DNA of 64,000 nt from Microbacterium testaceum (GTDB lineage Bacteria > Actinomycetota > Actinomycetes > Actinomycetales > Microbacteriaceae). Position 1 is the first letter of the stretch; each line of letters starts with the position of its first letter. Shown here piece by piece: positions 39,027 to 47,535 of this stretch. Where the stretch lies: the NCBI RefSeq assembly GCF_006539145.1, contig NZ_BJML01000008.1:1-64000 (forward strand), in the 5' to 3' direction. The notes below the pieces were generated by a model. That model saw only the letters and a program-made list of their open reading frames with translations, had not been told where the DNA came from and searched no databases. The position numbers were made by a program, and so were the translations under genes.

Positions 39027-39118
39027 CAAGGGGAGTACTCCCGACGCGGCATATCCGTCATCACGAGTCCACGGTTGGACTCCGGGTACGTCGGCCCGAA
39101 GGGGCGGAGGAGACCTTG
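39027..39118 (+). promoter_or_regulatory. yybP-ykoY-type (manganese) riboswitch
   Basis: The 5' part CAAGGGGAGTA (39027-39037) and the 3' part GGAGGAGACCTTG (39106-39118) match the two conserved strands of the yybP-ykoY aptamer, and CAAGG pairs with CCTTG to close P1. Between them lie CGTCATCAC, matching the conserved internal CGUCAA-type segment, and two further hairpins. Members sense Mn2+ and usually switch on TerC-like, MntP-like or P-type ATPase genes. Here the aptamer ends about 38 bases before the ATG of an uncharacterised gene. No terminator stem was found after it, so control may be translational. Confidence 0.72.
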
Positions 39119-39156
39119 ACGTCGCGGCCGCGTGCCGCCCGTCGAGAGGTACCTTC

Positions 39157-39990
39157 ATGGTCTCGTTCTCCCGCCTGTTCGATCTGGCCACCAAAGCCGC
39201 CGGCAAGGCCGCGTCGTCTCAGCGGACCTCGAACCCGTCCGGGGGCAAGGACTGGCGCGACATGGTCCGCTCCGCCGCGGACGCCGTGACGGGCGATCGC
39301 CGCGTCGAGACTCCGCCTGCCGCGTCGCGCGGCTCCATGCCGCCCGCATCGAACGGTCGGTACGCCCCGCCCGCGGCATCCGGTGCGTCATCGTCACTGA
39401 CGACCGACGATCGCGCCGCGATCGCCCGCTACGACTACCTTCTGCGCACCGCCGACCCCGACCGGGTCGAGCAGATGCACCGCGAGGCATTCGCCCGGCT
39501 CACACCGGCGCAACGCGCGCACGTGAAGGAGCGGATGGATGCCGACCTGGCCCCGCACGAGCGTCCTCGTACCGACACCGCGGATGACCTCGCGCGCACC
39601 GCTGCACGCGCGGAGGCTGCACGCCCCGGTCGCATGTCGGGGTTGTTGGCAAAAGCGGGACGCGGCGGACTCATCGGCGTCGGCGTGGTGGGCGCCGGAG
39701 GACTGCTCGCCGCGGTAGCGGGCGGCGCTATCGTCAGCGCCGTCGCCGGCCCCCTGCTCGCGCAAGCCGGACAGCTGGGCGTCGACTTCGCGGGACTCGC
39801 GGAGGGCGTCGACCTGGAGGCGATGGCATCCGGGGTCGATCTCGCGTCGCTCGCGGAGGGGACGGGCATCGGTGAGTGGGCCGGAGGCGCCCAGGATGCC
39901 GTATCGGGGGCGGGGGAGCACCTCAGCGGGTTCGGTGAAGGACTGTCGAACCTCGACATCCCCGGATTCGGCGACTTCCTCGGTCGGTGA
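39157..39990 (+). CDS. Riboswitch-controlled protein of unknown function
   Basis: A 277-residue protein. The N-terminus is polar (KDWRDMVRSAADAVTGD) with a Pro/Ser linker. A conserved-looking segment ARYDYLLRTADPDRVEQMHREAFARLTPAQRAHVKERM lies near residues 88-126. Next comes a Gly/Ala-rich hydrophobic region at about 170-205 (GLIGVGVVGAGGLLAAVAGGAIV), and the tail holds Gly-Phe/Asp repeats. Relatives are sometimes labelled cation-transporting ATPase, but no P-type ATPase motif is present. GAGAGG precedes the ATG. Position after a manganese-type aptamer suggests a role in Mn homeostasis (inference). Convergent with the hemoglobin gene, stop to stop. Confidence 0.75.
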   Translation: MVSFSRLFDLATKAAGKAASSQRTSNPSGGKDWRDMVRSAADAVTGDRRVETPPAASRGSMPPASNGRYAPPAASGASSSLTTDDRAAIARYDYLLRTADPDRVEQMHREAFARLTPAQRAHVKERMDADLAPHERPRTDTADDLARTAARAEAARPGRMSGLLAKAGRGGLIGVGVVGAGGLLAAVAGGAIVSAVAGPLLAQAGQLGVDFAGLAEGVDLEAMASGVDLASLAEGTGIGEWAGGAQDAVSGAGEHLSGFGEGLSNLDIPGFGDFLGR

Positions 39991-40440
39991 TCAGTCGCTC
40001 GCGCGGATCGGGAGACCGTCCTCGGAGCGCCCGCCCTGCTGCGGTCCGATCCCGCGGGCTTCGAACGTATTGACCATCGCGTAGGCCGCCCGCTCGAGGT
40101 AGTCCCACAGGGGTGCCTCGAAGGCGGGCGGCAGCGCGACCTCGTCGACGGCTGCCCGCATGTGGCGCAACCATCGATCACGGGCATCGGGGTCGACGTG
40201 GAACGGCATGTGGCGCATGCGCAGGCGCGGGTGTCCGCGCGTCTCGCCATAGGTGGTCGGGCCGCCCCAGTACTGCGCGAGGAACAGCGTCAGGCGCTCG
40301 GCGGCCGGACCGAGGTCTTCCTCGGGGTACATCGGCTTGAGCACGTCGTCGGAGGCGACCCCCCGGTAGAACGCGTCGACCAACCGGCGGAACGTGTCCA
40401 TGCCGCCCACCTGGTCGTAGAAGCTGACGGGCTCGGTCAT
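39991..40440 (-). CDS. Truncated hemoglobin, group II (GlbO-like)
   Basis: A 149-residue 2-on-2 globin that binds heme and O2/NO. FYDQVGGMDTFRRLVDAFY is the A/B-helix start, and YWGGPTTYGETRGHPRLRMRHMPFHV holds the group II distal pocket pattern and the proximal His in the RMRHMPFHV region. A 20-residue polar tail follows. Its ATG overlaps the mscS stop by four bases, so it is translated with the channel gene. Linkage of a truncated globin with MscS is unusual; the functional reason is unknown. Confidence 0.9.
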   Translation of the reverse strand: MTEPVSFYDQVGGMDTFRRLVDAFYRGVASDDVLKPMYPEEDLGPAAERLTLFLAQYWGGPTTYGETRGHPRLRMRHMPFHVDPDARDRWLRHMRAAVDEVALPPAFEAPLWDYLERAAYAMVNTFEARGIGPQQGGRSEDGLPIRASD

Positions 40441-41675
40441 GAGTCGTCCTTGTCGTCGGCGCGCACAGCGGGAGGCGTGGGCTTGGGCTGAGCGGCGCCC
40501 GGAGCCGCGGGAAGATCGACGACGGCGGTGGGAGTGTCATCGCGGACGGGCTTCTTGGTGACCTTCGGCGCGGGGGCGTCGGTGGTGTGGCCCTCGACCG
40601 TCTCGGACACGTCGAGCCTGTTGCGCCGCGGCCGCCAGATCGGGCGGCCGGAACCGACGGCGACCTGGGTCTCCTTGGTCTTGGGCGGGTGCGCCCCGCG
40701 AACGCTCTGCGCACCCTCGGCGCCCGTCAGCACGATGGAGTTCAGCTGCGGGAGAGCGATGCCCATCGCGTCGATCGCCTTCTTCAGTCGCGCTCGGAGC
40801 TCACGGGCCACGTCGTCTTTCGCGCTCGAGCGCGTCTTCATGACGAGCCGGATGACGAGGGCGTCGCCGCTGATCGACTCGAGACCCCAGATCTCGGGTT
40901 GCTCGATGATGCGCGAGCGCCACTTCGTCTCTTTCGCCATCGTCTTCGCCGCGGTGAGCATGGCCTTCTCGACATCGTCGATGTCGGCATCCACGGGCAC
41001 GGCGAGGTCGATGATGACGCGAGACCAGCCCTGCGACATGTTGCCGATGCGGGTGATCTCGCCGTTGCGGACGTACCAGAGCGTGCCGTTGACGTCGCGG
41101 ACGTGGGTGATGCGGACGCTGACGAACTCGACGATGCCCGTCGCGAGGCCCAGGTCGACGACGTCGCCGATGCCGATCTGGTCTTCGGCGACGATGAAGA
41201 TCCCGTTCAGCACGTCTTTGACGATGTTCTGGGCGCCGAAGCCGAGGCCTGCACCGATTGCGGCGGTGAGCAGCGTGAGCGAGGCGAGCGCGTCGGGCGC
41301 GACGATGCTGGCGATCCACACGAGCGCCACGATCACGAGGATGACGTTGACGATGTTCTGCAGGATCGTCCCCAGGGTGCGCGTGCGCTGCACGAGGCGC
41401 ACGGCGCTCAGCGGCGAACGGTCGAGCGCCTGGGTGTCGTCGACGCGGGCCTTGCTCTTCGCACCGTTGACGATGCGGTCGACGACGCGGCGGATGATCA
41501 CACGAAGGATCCACGCGGCGACGGCGACGCCCACGACGATTCCGAGGATCTGCAGCAGTGTGCCGCCGAAGCTCAGCAGCTGTCCGCCGATCCAGCCCCA
41601 CGTATCGGGGTTGGTGAGGTCGCTCGGCGACGTGATCGAGGGCGAGGGGGAGGGATTTTCGGCGAGAACGAACAT
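40437..41675 (-). CDS. MscS-family mechanosensitive channel
   Basis: A 412-residue channel with three membrane segments in the first 170 residues. The pore-lining TM3/beta region is LLTAAIGAGLGFGAQNIVKDVLNGIFIVAEDQIGIGDVVDLG, and a cytoplasmic alpha/beta domain follows. The last 90 residues are a long Pro/Lys/Asp-rich tail absent from E. coli MscS. It protects against hypoosmotic shock. The frame extends upstream, but ATG 41675 lies seven bases after TAGTCT. It is coupled to the downstream hemoglobin gene and separated from the ABC genes by a terminator. Confidence 0.93.
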   Translation of the reverse strand: MFVLAENPSPSPSITSPSDLTNPDTWGWIGGQLLSFGGTLLQILGIVVGVAVAAWILRVIIRRVVDRIVNGAKSKARVDDTQALDRSPLSAVRLVQRTRTLGTILQNIVNVILVIVALVWIASIVAPDALASLTLLTAAIGAGLGFGAQNIVKDVLNGIFIVAEDQIGIGDVVDLGLATGIVEFVSVRITHVRDVNGTLWYVRNGEITRIGNMSQGWSRVIIDLAVPVDADIDDVEKAMLTAAKTMAKETKWRSRIIEQPEIWGLESISGDALVIRLVMKTRSSAKDDVARELRARLKKAIDAMGIALPQLNSIVLTGAEGAQSVRGAHPPKTKETQVAVGSGRPIWRPRRNRLDVSETVEGHTTDAPAPKVTKKPVRDDTPTAVVDLPAAPGAAQPKPTPPAVRADDKDDS

Positions 41676-41682
41676 CGGATTC

Positions 41683-41688
41683 AGACTA
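41683..41688 (-). promoter_or_regulatory. Leaderless -10 of mscS (TAGTCT)
   Basis: TAGTCT on the minus strand ends seven bases before the ATG at 41675, immediately after the terminator of the upstream ABC operon. Confidence 0.5.
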
Positions 41689-41691
41689 ACG

Positions 41692-41730
41692 ACGGATGCC
41701 TCGGCGCTGGCTGAGCGTCGAGGCATCCGT
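41692..41730 (-). terminator. Terminator after the ABC-2 operon, built on GGATGCC
   Basis: A perfect 12-bp stem ACGGATGCCTCG / CGAGGCATCCGT with a 15-base loop. Its outer part is the heptamer GGATGCC and its complement. Confidence 0.7.
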
Positions 41731-41742
41731 GAGGAGGAAGTG

Positions 41743-42543
41743 TCACGCGTCGCGCGAGCGCAGGGCCGTCCATCCCAGGACGAGGGGACCGACGACCCAC
41801 CCGGCCATCGTCACGGCGGGCTCGAGAACGTCTTCCACTCCGGGCTGTGTCAGGGACCCCGCCGCACTGACCGGAAGGTACCTGCCGGACTCGACGACCC
41901 ACATCCACTCCGGGCCGGCGATCGAGAACAGGCTGAGCATGATCGGCAGAACGAAGAGAACGCCGACCGTCACGGCGATCGCGCCGGCGCCGCTGCGCAG
42001 CAGGAAGCCGAACCCGACACCCATCAGGGTGAAGCAGGCCATCGAGACCACGCCGAGCGCCAGCGGTACGACGGAGTCGGCCGGCGTCGACCAATCGACG
42101 CTCGTGCCCAGCAGAGGAGCAGTGGCTGCGATCGCGACGGCGTAGATGACGACCGTGGTCACCATCATCGTGAGCGCCACCACGATCGCCTTCGCGAGCA
42201 GCACCGCGCCGCGGCGCGGTTCGGCGGTGAGCGTGGAGCGGATCATGCCGGTGGAGTACTCCCCGGTCACCACGATCGCACCCAGGATGCCGGCGACGAG
42301 CATCGTGAACTGGGTGGGCGCCAGGATGATGGTCGTGGGCGCCATGCCGGCGTTGTGACCGCTGGTCGCCAGAGCGATCAAGAGCGAGATCCCGACCGAC
42401 AGCGCCGCGGTGACCCCGAGAGACCACCAGGTCGAGCGGAGCGTGAGGATCTTGATCGTCTCGCTCTTCAGCAGGTGCGCGAAGCTCAGTCGGTGGGTAT
42501 CGGTGTGCGTCGCCCGGCGGGGCGCGGCGGTGAGGGCGGTCAT
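41743..42543 (-). CDS. ABC-2-type transporter permease
   Basis: A 266-residue permease with six predicted membrane segments, paired with the ATPase upstream. The N-terminal cytoplasmic stretch SFAHLLKSETIKILTLRSTWW is typical of ABC-2/NatB-like permeases, and VTGEYSTGMIRSTLTAEPRR is the family coupling segment (GExxxGxIR). Substrate unknown; drug, peptide or lipid export is possible. The start overlaps the ATPase stop by four bases, and a terminator follows. Confidence 0.88.
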   Translation of the reverse strand: MTALTAAPRRATHTDTHRLSFAHLLKSETIKILTLRSTWWSLGVTAALSVGISLLIALATSGHNAGMAPTTIILAPTQFTMLVAGILGAIVVTGEYSTGMIRSTLTAEPRRGAVLLAKAIVVALTMMVTTVVIYAVAIAATAPLLGTSVDWSTPADSVVPLALGVVSMACFTLMGVGFGFLLRSGAGAIAVTVGVLFVLPIMLSLFSIAGPEWMWVVESGRYLPVSAAGSLTQPGVEDVLEPAVTMAGWVVGPLVLGWTALRSRDA

Positions 42544-43451
42544 GCGATCTCCTTGGTCTTGTACTCGACGGAGTCGTCGGTCAGGGCGAGGTAGGCGTCC
42601 TCGAGGGAACCCACCCGTGGGCTGAGTTCGTAGAGGGGGATGCCATGAGCTGCGGCGATGTCGCCGACGGTCTCGGGGGTGATCCCGGTGATCTGGGCCG
42701 CTCCGGGCTCGACGGCGGAGATGGTGGCATCCGGGATCTCAAGGGCGGTGACGAGATCAGAGAGGCGGGGGGAGCGCACCAGCAGCGTGGTCGTGGTCCA
42801 GGTGCGCACGAGCTCCGGAAGAGGGGCGTCGGCGAGCACGCGGCCCCGACCGAGGACGATCACGTGGTCCGCGGTCTGCGACATCTCGCTCATCAGGTGG
42901 CTCGACAACAGCACGGTGCGCCCTTCGCCGGCGAGGTGCCGGACGAACTGGCGCACCCAGCGCACTCCCTCGGGGTCGAGGCCGTTGACCGGCTCGTCGA
43001 GGATGAGCGTGTGCGGGTCGCCGAGCAGGGCCGCCGCGATCCCGAGCCGCTGGCCCATGCCGAGCGAGAAGCCACCGGCACGCTTTCCGGCGACGGCACC
43101 GATGCCGGTGAGTTCGATGACCTCGTCGACCCGCTGCGCGCCGATTCCGTGTGTGGCGGCCATCGCGCGGAGATGGTTGCGCGCCGATCGGCCGGTGTGG
43201 ATGGCTTTGGCATCCAGCAGCACCCCGACCTCGGTGAGAGGCGAGCGAAGCCGGCGGTAGTCCTGGCCTCCGACGGTGACGCGTCCCGCCGTGGGTCGGT
43301 CGAGGCCCACGATCATGCGCATCGTCGTCGACTTGCCCGCGCCGTTCGGCCCGAGGAAGCCGGTCACCCGTCCCGGGGCCACCGTGAACGAGACGCCGTC
43401 GACGGCGGTCTTGTCGCCGTAACGCTTGGTGAGGTTCTCTGCAACGATCAT
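42540..43451 (-). CDS. ABC transporter ATP-binding protein (ABC-2 exporter)
   Basis: A 303-residue ATPase of the DrrA/NatA-like exporter group. Walker A is GPNGAGKST near residue 35, the signature FSLGMGQRLGIAAALLGDP near 135, Walker B LILDEPVNGLDPEG, and the switch His in LLSSHLMSEM. The C-terminal 90 residues form the domain typical of ABC-2 ATPases. It is the first gene of a two-gene operon with the permease. The substrate cannot be inferred. Confidence 0.92.
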   Translation of the reverse strand: MIVAENLTKRYGDKTAVDGVSFTVAPGRVTGFLGPNGAGKSTTMRMIVGLDRPTAGRVTVGGQDYRRLRSPLTEVGVLLDAKAIHTGRSARNHLRAMAATHGIGAQRVDEVIELTGIGAVAGKRAGGFSLGMGQRLGIAAALLGDPHTLILDEPVNGLDPEGVRWVRQFVRHLAGEGRTVLLSSHLMSEMSQTADHVIVLGRGRVLADAPLPELVRTWTTTTLLVRSPRLSDLVTALEIPDATISAVEPGAAQITGITPETVGDIAAAHGIPLYELSPRVGSLEDAYLALTDDSVEYKTKEIA

Positions 43452-43533
43452 GCTTCCACGCTACGAAGCAGGGCCTGCAGCCGCGTCCTTCGGAAGGATG
43501 ATGCGGCGCACCGCGAGGATGATCCGGAAACGA

Positions 43534-43569
43534 CGAGTGCCCCCTCCCCGGAGGGAGAGGGGGCACTCG
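43534..43569 (-). terminator. Terminator after pepN
   Basis: A perfect 13-bp stem CGAGTGCCCCCTC / GAGGGGGCACTCG with a 10-base loop lies 12 bases beyond the pepN stop. Confidence 0.75.
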
Positions 43570-43581
43570 GTCGAGGTGAAC

Positions 43582-46131
43582 TCAGGCGGCGTCGCGCTCC
43601 TGCACGGCGAGTGCGCGCTCGACACCGGCGAGGTTTTCACCGACGAGACGACGGAGTGCGGGAGCGGCGTCGGCGTTCTGCGCCAGCCATGCGCGCGTCG
43701 CGTCACGCAGAGCCGTGTTCGCCAGTGCGGCCGGGTACAGCCCCACGATCAGGTAGTTCGCGATCTGGTAGCTGCGCGACTCCCAGATGGGCAGCAGCAT
43801 CGCGAAGTACGGCTCGACGAAGTCGGCGAGCACGTCGACCGTCGCCGGGTTGGTGAAGCCGGCGGCCGTCGAGCGCACGATCGTGTTGGGGGCGTCGGTG
43901 CGCTCGATGAGCGAGTCCCATGCCTCCTGCTTCGCCGCGTGCGAGGGCAGCGATGCCTTGGCCATCGCCGCGAACTCGCCGCCCTTGGCGGTGTTGTCGG
44001 CGGCGCGGGCTTCGTCGATGTCCACGGCGGTGACCACACCAGCGGAGGCGAGCGAGACCAGCAGCTGCCACGACAGGTCGGTATCGATCTCGAGCCCCTC
44101 GAGCGTCGCGTCGCCGTCGCGCAGGGCCCGGACCGTCTCTGCGTGCGCCGGGGTGGCGGCAGCCGAGGCGAAGGCCGTGACGAACTGCAGCTGGCTGTCG
44201 CTGCCGGCCTCCGCCGACTGCGCGAGCGTCCAGAGTCCGTCGGCGACGCGCTCGCGCGCGGCCTCGCGATTCGCCGGGGCGACGTACGAGTTCGCCGCGA
44301 GCTGCAGCTGACCGAGGGTCGTGCGCACGGTGGTCGACTCGGTCTCGGAGCCGATGTTCTGCAGGACGAGGTCGAGGTAATCGGTCGCGGAGGCCTCGGC
44401 ATCCCGCGTCTGATCCCACGCCGCACCCCAGACGAGCGAGCGTGCGAGGGGGTCGGAGATGTCCTTCAGGTGCGCGATGGCCGTGGCCAGCGAACGCTCG
44501 TCGAGGCGGATCTTCGCGTACGCGAGGTCGTCGTCGTTGAGCAGGACGAGGTCGGGACGACGGATGCCACGCAGCTCGGCGACCTCGGTACGGTCGCCGT
44601 CGACGTCGATCTCGACGCGGTGCACGCGCTCGAGGGCGCCCGCATCGTTCAGCGAGTAGAAGCCGACACCCAGGCGGTGCGGTCGGATGGTGGGGTAGTC
44701 GGCCGGAGCGGTCTGCACGATGGCGAAGCGCGTGATCGTTCCGTCGGCGCCCTCTTCGATGAGCGGGGTCAGGGTGTTGACGCCGGCGGTCTCGAGCCAC
44801 TTCTTGGCCCAGTCGCCCAGGTCGCGACCGCTGGTGGCCTCGAGCTCGACGAGCAGGTCGCCGACCTCGGTGTTCGACCACTGGTGCTTCTGGAAGTACG
44901 CCGCGACACCGGCGAAGAACTGCTCGATGCCCACCCAGGCGGCGAGCTGCTTGAGCACCGAGCCGCCCTTGGCGTAGGTGATGCCGTCGAAGTTGACCTG
45001 CACGTCTTCGAGATCGTTGATCTCGGCGACGACCGGGTGGGTCGAGGGCAACTGGTCCTGACGGTAGGCCCAGGTCTTCTCCATCGCGTTGAAGGTCGTC
45101 CAGGCGGCCTCCCACTCGGTGGCTTCGGCGGTCGCGATGGTCGACGCCCACTCGGCGAACGATTCGTTCAGCCAGAGGTCGTTCCACCACTTCATCGTGA
45201 CGAGGTCGCCGAACCACATGTGGGCCAGCTCGTGCAGGATCGTGACGACGCGGCGTTCCTTGACGGCGTCGGTCACCTTGCTGCGGAAGACGTACGTCTC
45301 GGTGAAGGTCACCGCACCCGCGTTCTCCATGGCGCCCGCGTTGAACTCGGGGACGAAGAGCTGGTCGTACTTTGCGAAGGGGTACGGGAAACCGAACTTC
45401 TCCTCGAAGTACGCGAAGCCCTGACGGGTCTTCTCGAAGACGTAGTCGGCATCGAGGTACTGCCAGAGGCTCTTGCGAGCGAACACACCGAGCGGGATGA
45501 CGCGGCCGTCGGCGCTGGTGAGCTCGCTGTAGGTGGCTTCGTAGGGGCCGGCGACGAGAGCCGTGATGTACGAGGAGATGCGCGGGGTCGCGGGGAAATC
45601 CCAGCGGGCGGTGTCGTCGGTCACGGGAACCGGCTCCGGGGTGGGGGAGTTGGAGACGACCTTCCACCGAGCGGGTGCCGTGACCGAGAAGGTGAATTCG
45701 GCCTTGAGATCGGGCTGCTCGAACACCGTGTACATGCGGCGCGAGTCGGGCACCTCGAACTGCGAGTAGAGATAGACCTCGCCGTCGACGGGGTCGACGA
45801 AGCGGTGCAAGCCCTCACCGGTGTTGGTGTACTCGCAGTCGGCCTCGACGACGAGCTCGTTCTGCGCGGCCAGGTCGTCGAGCGCGATACGCGAATCGGC
45901 GAAGACCGCGGCGGGGTCGAGCGAGCGACCGTTGAGCGTCACCGAGTGCACCGTCCGTGCGATGAGGTCGATGAAGGTCGAGGACCCCTCGGTGGAGGCG
46001 AAGGACACGACGGTCCGCGAGGAGAAGGTCTCGTCTCCGCGGGTGAGGTCGAGCTGCACGTCGTAGGAGTGCGTGTCGACGATCGCGCGGCGCTCCTGCG
46101 CTTCGAGGCGGGTGAGGTTCTCTCCTGGCAC
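43582..46131 (-). CDS. pepN: Aminopeptidase N (M1 family)
   Basis: An 849-residue zinc aminopeptidase. The exopeptidase motif GAMENAG lies near residue 280, and the zinc site HELAHMWFGDLVTMKWWNDLWLNESFAEW has HExxH and the distant Glu. The ERAP1-like helical C-terminal domain completes the protein; length matches actinobacterial PepN. It releases N-terminal residues from peptides in the cytoplasm. The GTG start has GGGAG eight bases upstream. It is divergent from cpfC. Confidence 0.96.
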   Translation of the reverse strand: MPGENLTRLEAQERRAIVDTHSYDVQLDLTRGDETFSSRTVVSFASTEGSSTFIDLIARTVHSVTLNGRSLDPAAVFADSRIALDDLAAQNELVVEADCEYTNTGEGLHRFVDPVDGEVYLYSQFEVPDSRRMYTVFEQPDLKAEFTFSVTAPARWKVVSNSPTPEPVPVTDDTARWDFPATPRISSYITALVAGPYEATYSELTSADGRVIPLGVFARKSLWQYLDADYVFEKTRQGFAYFEEKFGFPYPFAKYDQLFVPEFNAGAMENAGAVTFTETYVFRSKVTDAVKERRVVTILHELAHMWFGDLVTMKWWNDLWLNESFAEWASTIATAEATEWEAAWTTFNAMEKTWAYRQDQLPSTHPVVAEINDLEDVQVNFDGITYAKGGSVLKQLAAWVGIEQFFAGVAAYFQKHQWSNTEVGDLLVELEATSGRDLGDWAKKWLETAGVNTLTPLIEEGADGTITRFAIVQTAPADYPTIRPHRLGVGFYSLNDAGALERVHRVEIDVDGDRTEVAELRGIRRPDLVLLNDDDLAYAKIRLDERSLATAIAHLKDISDPLARSLVWGAAWDQTRDAEASATDYLDLVLQNIGSETESTTVRTTLGQLQLAANSYVAPANREAARERVADGLWTLAQSAEAGSDSQLQFVTAFASAAATPAHAETVRALRDGDATLEGLEIDTDLSWQLLVSLASAGVVTAVDIDEARAADNTAKGGEFAAMAKASLPSHAAKQEAWDSLIERTDAPNTIVRSTAAGFTNPATVDVLADFVEPYFAMLLPIWESRSYQIANYLIVGLYPAALANTALRDATRAWLAQNADAAPALRRLVGENLAGVERALAVQERDAA

Positions 46132-46209
46132 TGGCGTACTCCCGGGGATCTGGGTGGAATTGTCGCGGGTGACGCGGTTGACGTCGCTGACAACCGTATA
46201 AGCCTAGTA

Positions 46210-46223
46210 GCGAGATATCTCGC
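46210..46223. promoter_or_regulatory. Perfect 14-bp palindrome between pepN and cpfC
   Basis: GCGAGATATCTCGC is a perfect palindrome placed 36 bases before the cpfC start and 79 bases before the pepN start on the other strand. It lies just after TATAAG (46197-46202), a possible -10. The symmetry suggests a dimeric regulator, not identified. Confidence 0.5.
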
Positions 46224-46258
46224 GTCCGGGCTCGTCGGGCAGGTGGGAGGATGTCATC

Positions 46259-47446
46259 GTGAGCACGACCGACACGGATATCAGCCCCGAGACCGTCCTC
46301 TACGCGTCGCCCGCCGCGGCGTCCGGGCCCAAGTGGGTCGAGACGCCGGTGGCGTACGACGGCATCCTCCTCGCCGGCTTCGGCGGGCCCGAGGGCCAGG
46401 ACGACGTCATCCCGTTCCTGCGCAACGTCACGCGCGGTCGCGGCATCCCCGACGAGCGCCTCGAAGAGGTCGCGCACCACTACCGCCACTTTGGCGGGGT
46501 GAGCCCGATCAATCAGCACAACCGCGAGCTCAAAGCGGCCCTGGAGGCCGAGATCGCCAAGCGCGGACTGGGGCTCCCGGTGTACTGGGGCAACCGCAAT
46601 TGGTCGCCGTATCTCGAAGAGGCCGTGACCGAGGCAGCAGCAGCGGGGGACACGACTCTTCTGGCGATCGCCACGAGCGCCTACAGCTCGTTCTCGAGCT
46701 GCCGCCAATACCGCGAGGACTACGCGCGCGTGCTCGAGGCCACCGGTCTCGGCGAGACGGTCACCATCGACAAGGTCCGCCAGTTCTTCGACCACCCCGG
46801 CTTCGTCACCACGTTCGTGCGTGGAGTGACGGATGCCGTTTCGGCGTACGTCGCCGAGGGGATCGCGCCCGAGAAGATCCGTGTGCTGTTCTCGACGCAC
46901 TCGATCCCCACGGCGGACGCACAGCGCTCCGGCCCCCGTGATGTCGACTTCGGCGAGGGCGGAGCGTACGAGGCGCAGCACAAGGCCGTCGCCGCGTTCG
47001 TCATGGCCGAGGTCGCCGCGGCCGTCGCCGATGTGGAGTGGGAGCTGGTCTACCAGTCGCGTTCGGGTCCGCCGACGCAGCCCTGGCTCGAGCCGGATGT
47101 CAACGACGTGATCGCGGAGCTGCCGGGCCGCGGCGCCGAGGCCGTCGTCATCGTTCCGCTCGGGTTCGTCAGCGACCACATGGAGGTGCTCTGGGACCTC
47201 GACACCGAGGCCATGGAGGCCGCCGATGAGGCCGGTATCCGCGCGGTGCGCACGCCGACCCCGGGTATCGACCCGGCGTACGTCTCGGGCTTGATCGACC
47301 TCGTGGAAGAGCGTCTGAAGGGCACGCCGAAGTCGGAGCGCCCGCACCTCACCGACCTCGGTCCCTGGTACGACGTCTGCCGCCCCGGATGCTGCGAGAA
47401 CATCCGTGCCGGCTTCAAGCCGGTCGCCGCGGGCCTGCGCCCCTGA
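46259..47446 (+). CDS. cpfC: Coproporphyrin III ferrochelatase
   Basis: A 395-residue ferrochelatase (formerly hemH) that inserts Fe2+ into coproporphyrin III in the actinobacterial heme route. It starts with LLAGFGGPEGQDDVIPFLRNV, has the metal-site His in LFSTHSIPTAD and the Glu of the YQSRSGPPTQPWLEPD segment. A Cys in SSFSSCRQYRED and a C-terminal cluster DVCRPGCCEN are in the places where actinobacterial enzymes hold a [2Fe-2S] cluster. The N-terminal 30 residues are extra. GGGAGG sits eight bases before the GTG. Confidence 0.94.
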   Translation: MSTTDTDISPETVLYASPAAASGPKWVETPVAYDGILLAGFGGPEGQDDVIPFLRNVTRGRGIPDERLEEVAHHYRHFGGVSPINQHNRELKAALEAEIAKRGLGLPVYWGNRNWSPYLEEAVTEAAAAGDTTLLAIATSAYSSFSSCRQYREDYARVLEATGLGETVTIDKVRQFFDHPGFVTTFVRGVTDAVSAYVAEGIAPEKIRVLFSTHSIPTADAQRSGPRDVDFGEGGAYEAQHKAVAAFVMAEVAAAVADVEWELVYQSRSGPPTQPWLEPDVNDVIAELPGRGAEAVVIVPLGFVSDHMEVLWDLDTEAMEAADEAGIRAVRTPTPGIDPAYVSGLIDLVEERLKGTPKSERPHLTDLGPWYDVCRPGCCENIRAGFKPVAAGLRP

Positions 47447-47454
47447 CCATCCTC

Positions 47455-47490
47455 GACGCCGCCCGTTCCTTTCGAGGAGCGGGCGGCGTC
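47455..47490 (+). terminator. Terminator after cpfC
   Basis: A perfect 11-bp stem GACGCCGCCCG / CGGGCGGCGTC with a 14-base loop begins nine bases after the stop. Confidence 0.75.
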
Positions 47491-47523
47491 GTCATGTCCG
47501 CCCGCGATGTCGGACGGTCTCAA

Positions 47524-47529
47524 TAGACT
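47524..47529 (+). promoter_or_regulatory. Leaderless -10 of rpiB (TAGACT)
   Basis: TAGACT ends six bases before the rpiB ATG at 47536. Confidence 0.55.
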
Positions 47530-47535
47530 TGCCGC

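Noticed and set aside
46178..46202. TTGACG with TATAAG as a sigma-70 promoter of cpfC
   Set aside because: The spacer is 13 bases, too short for a normal promoter; only the -10 may be real.
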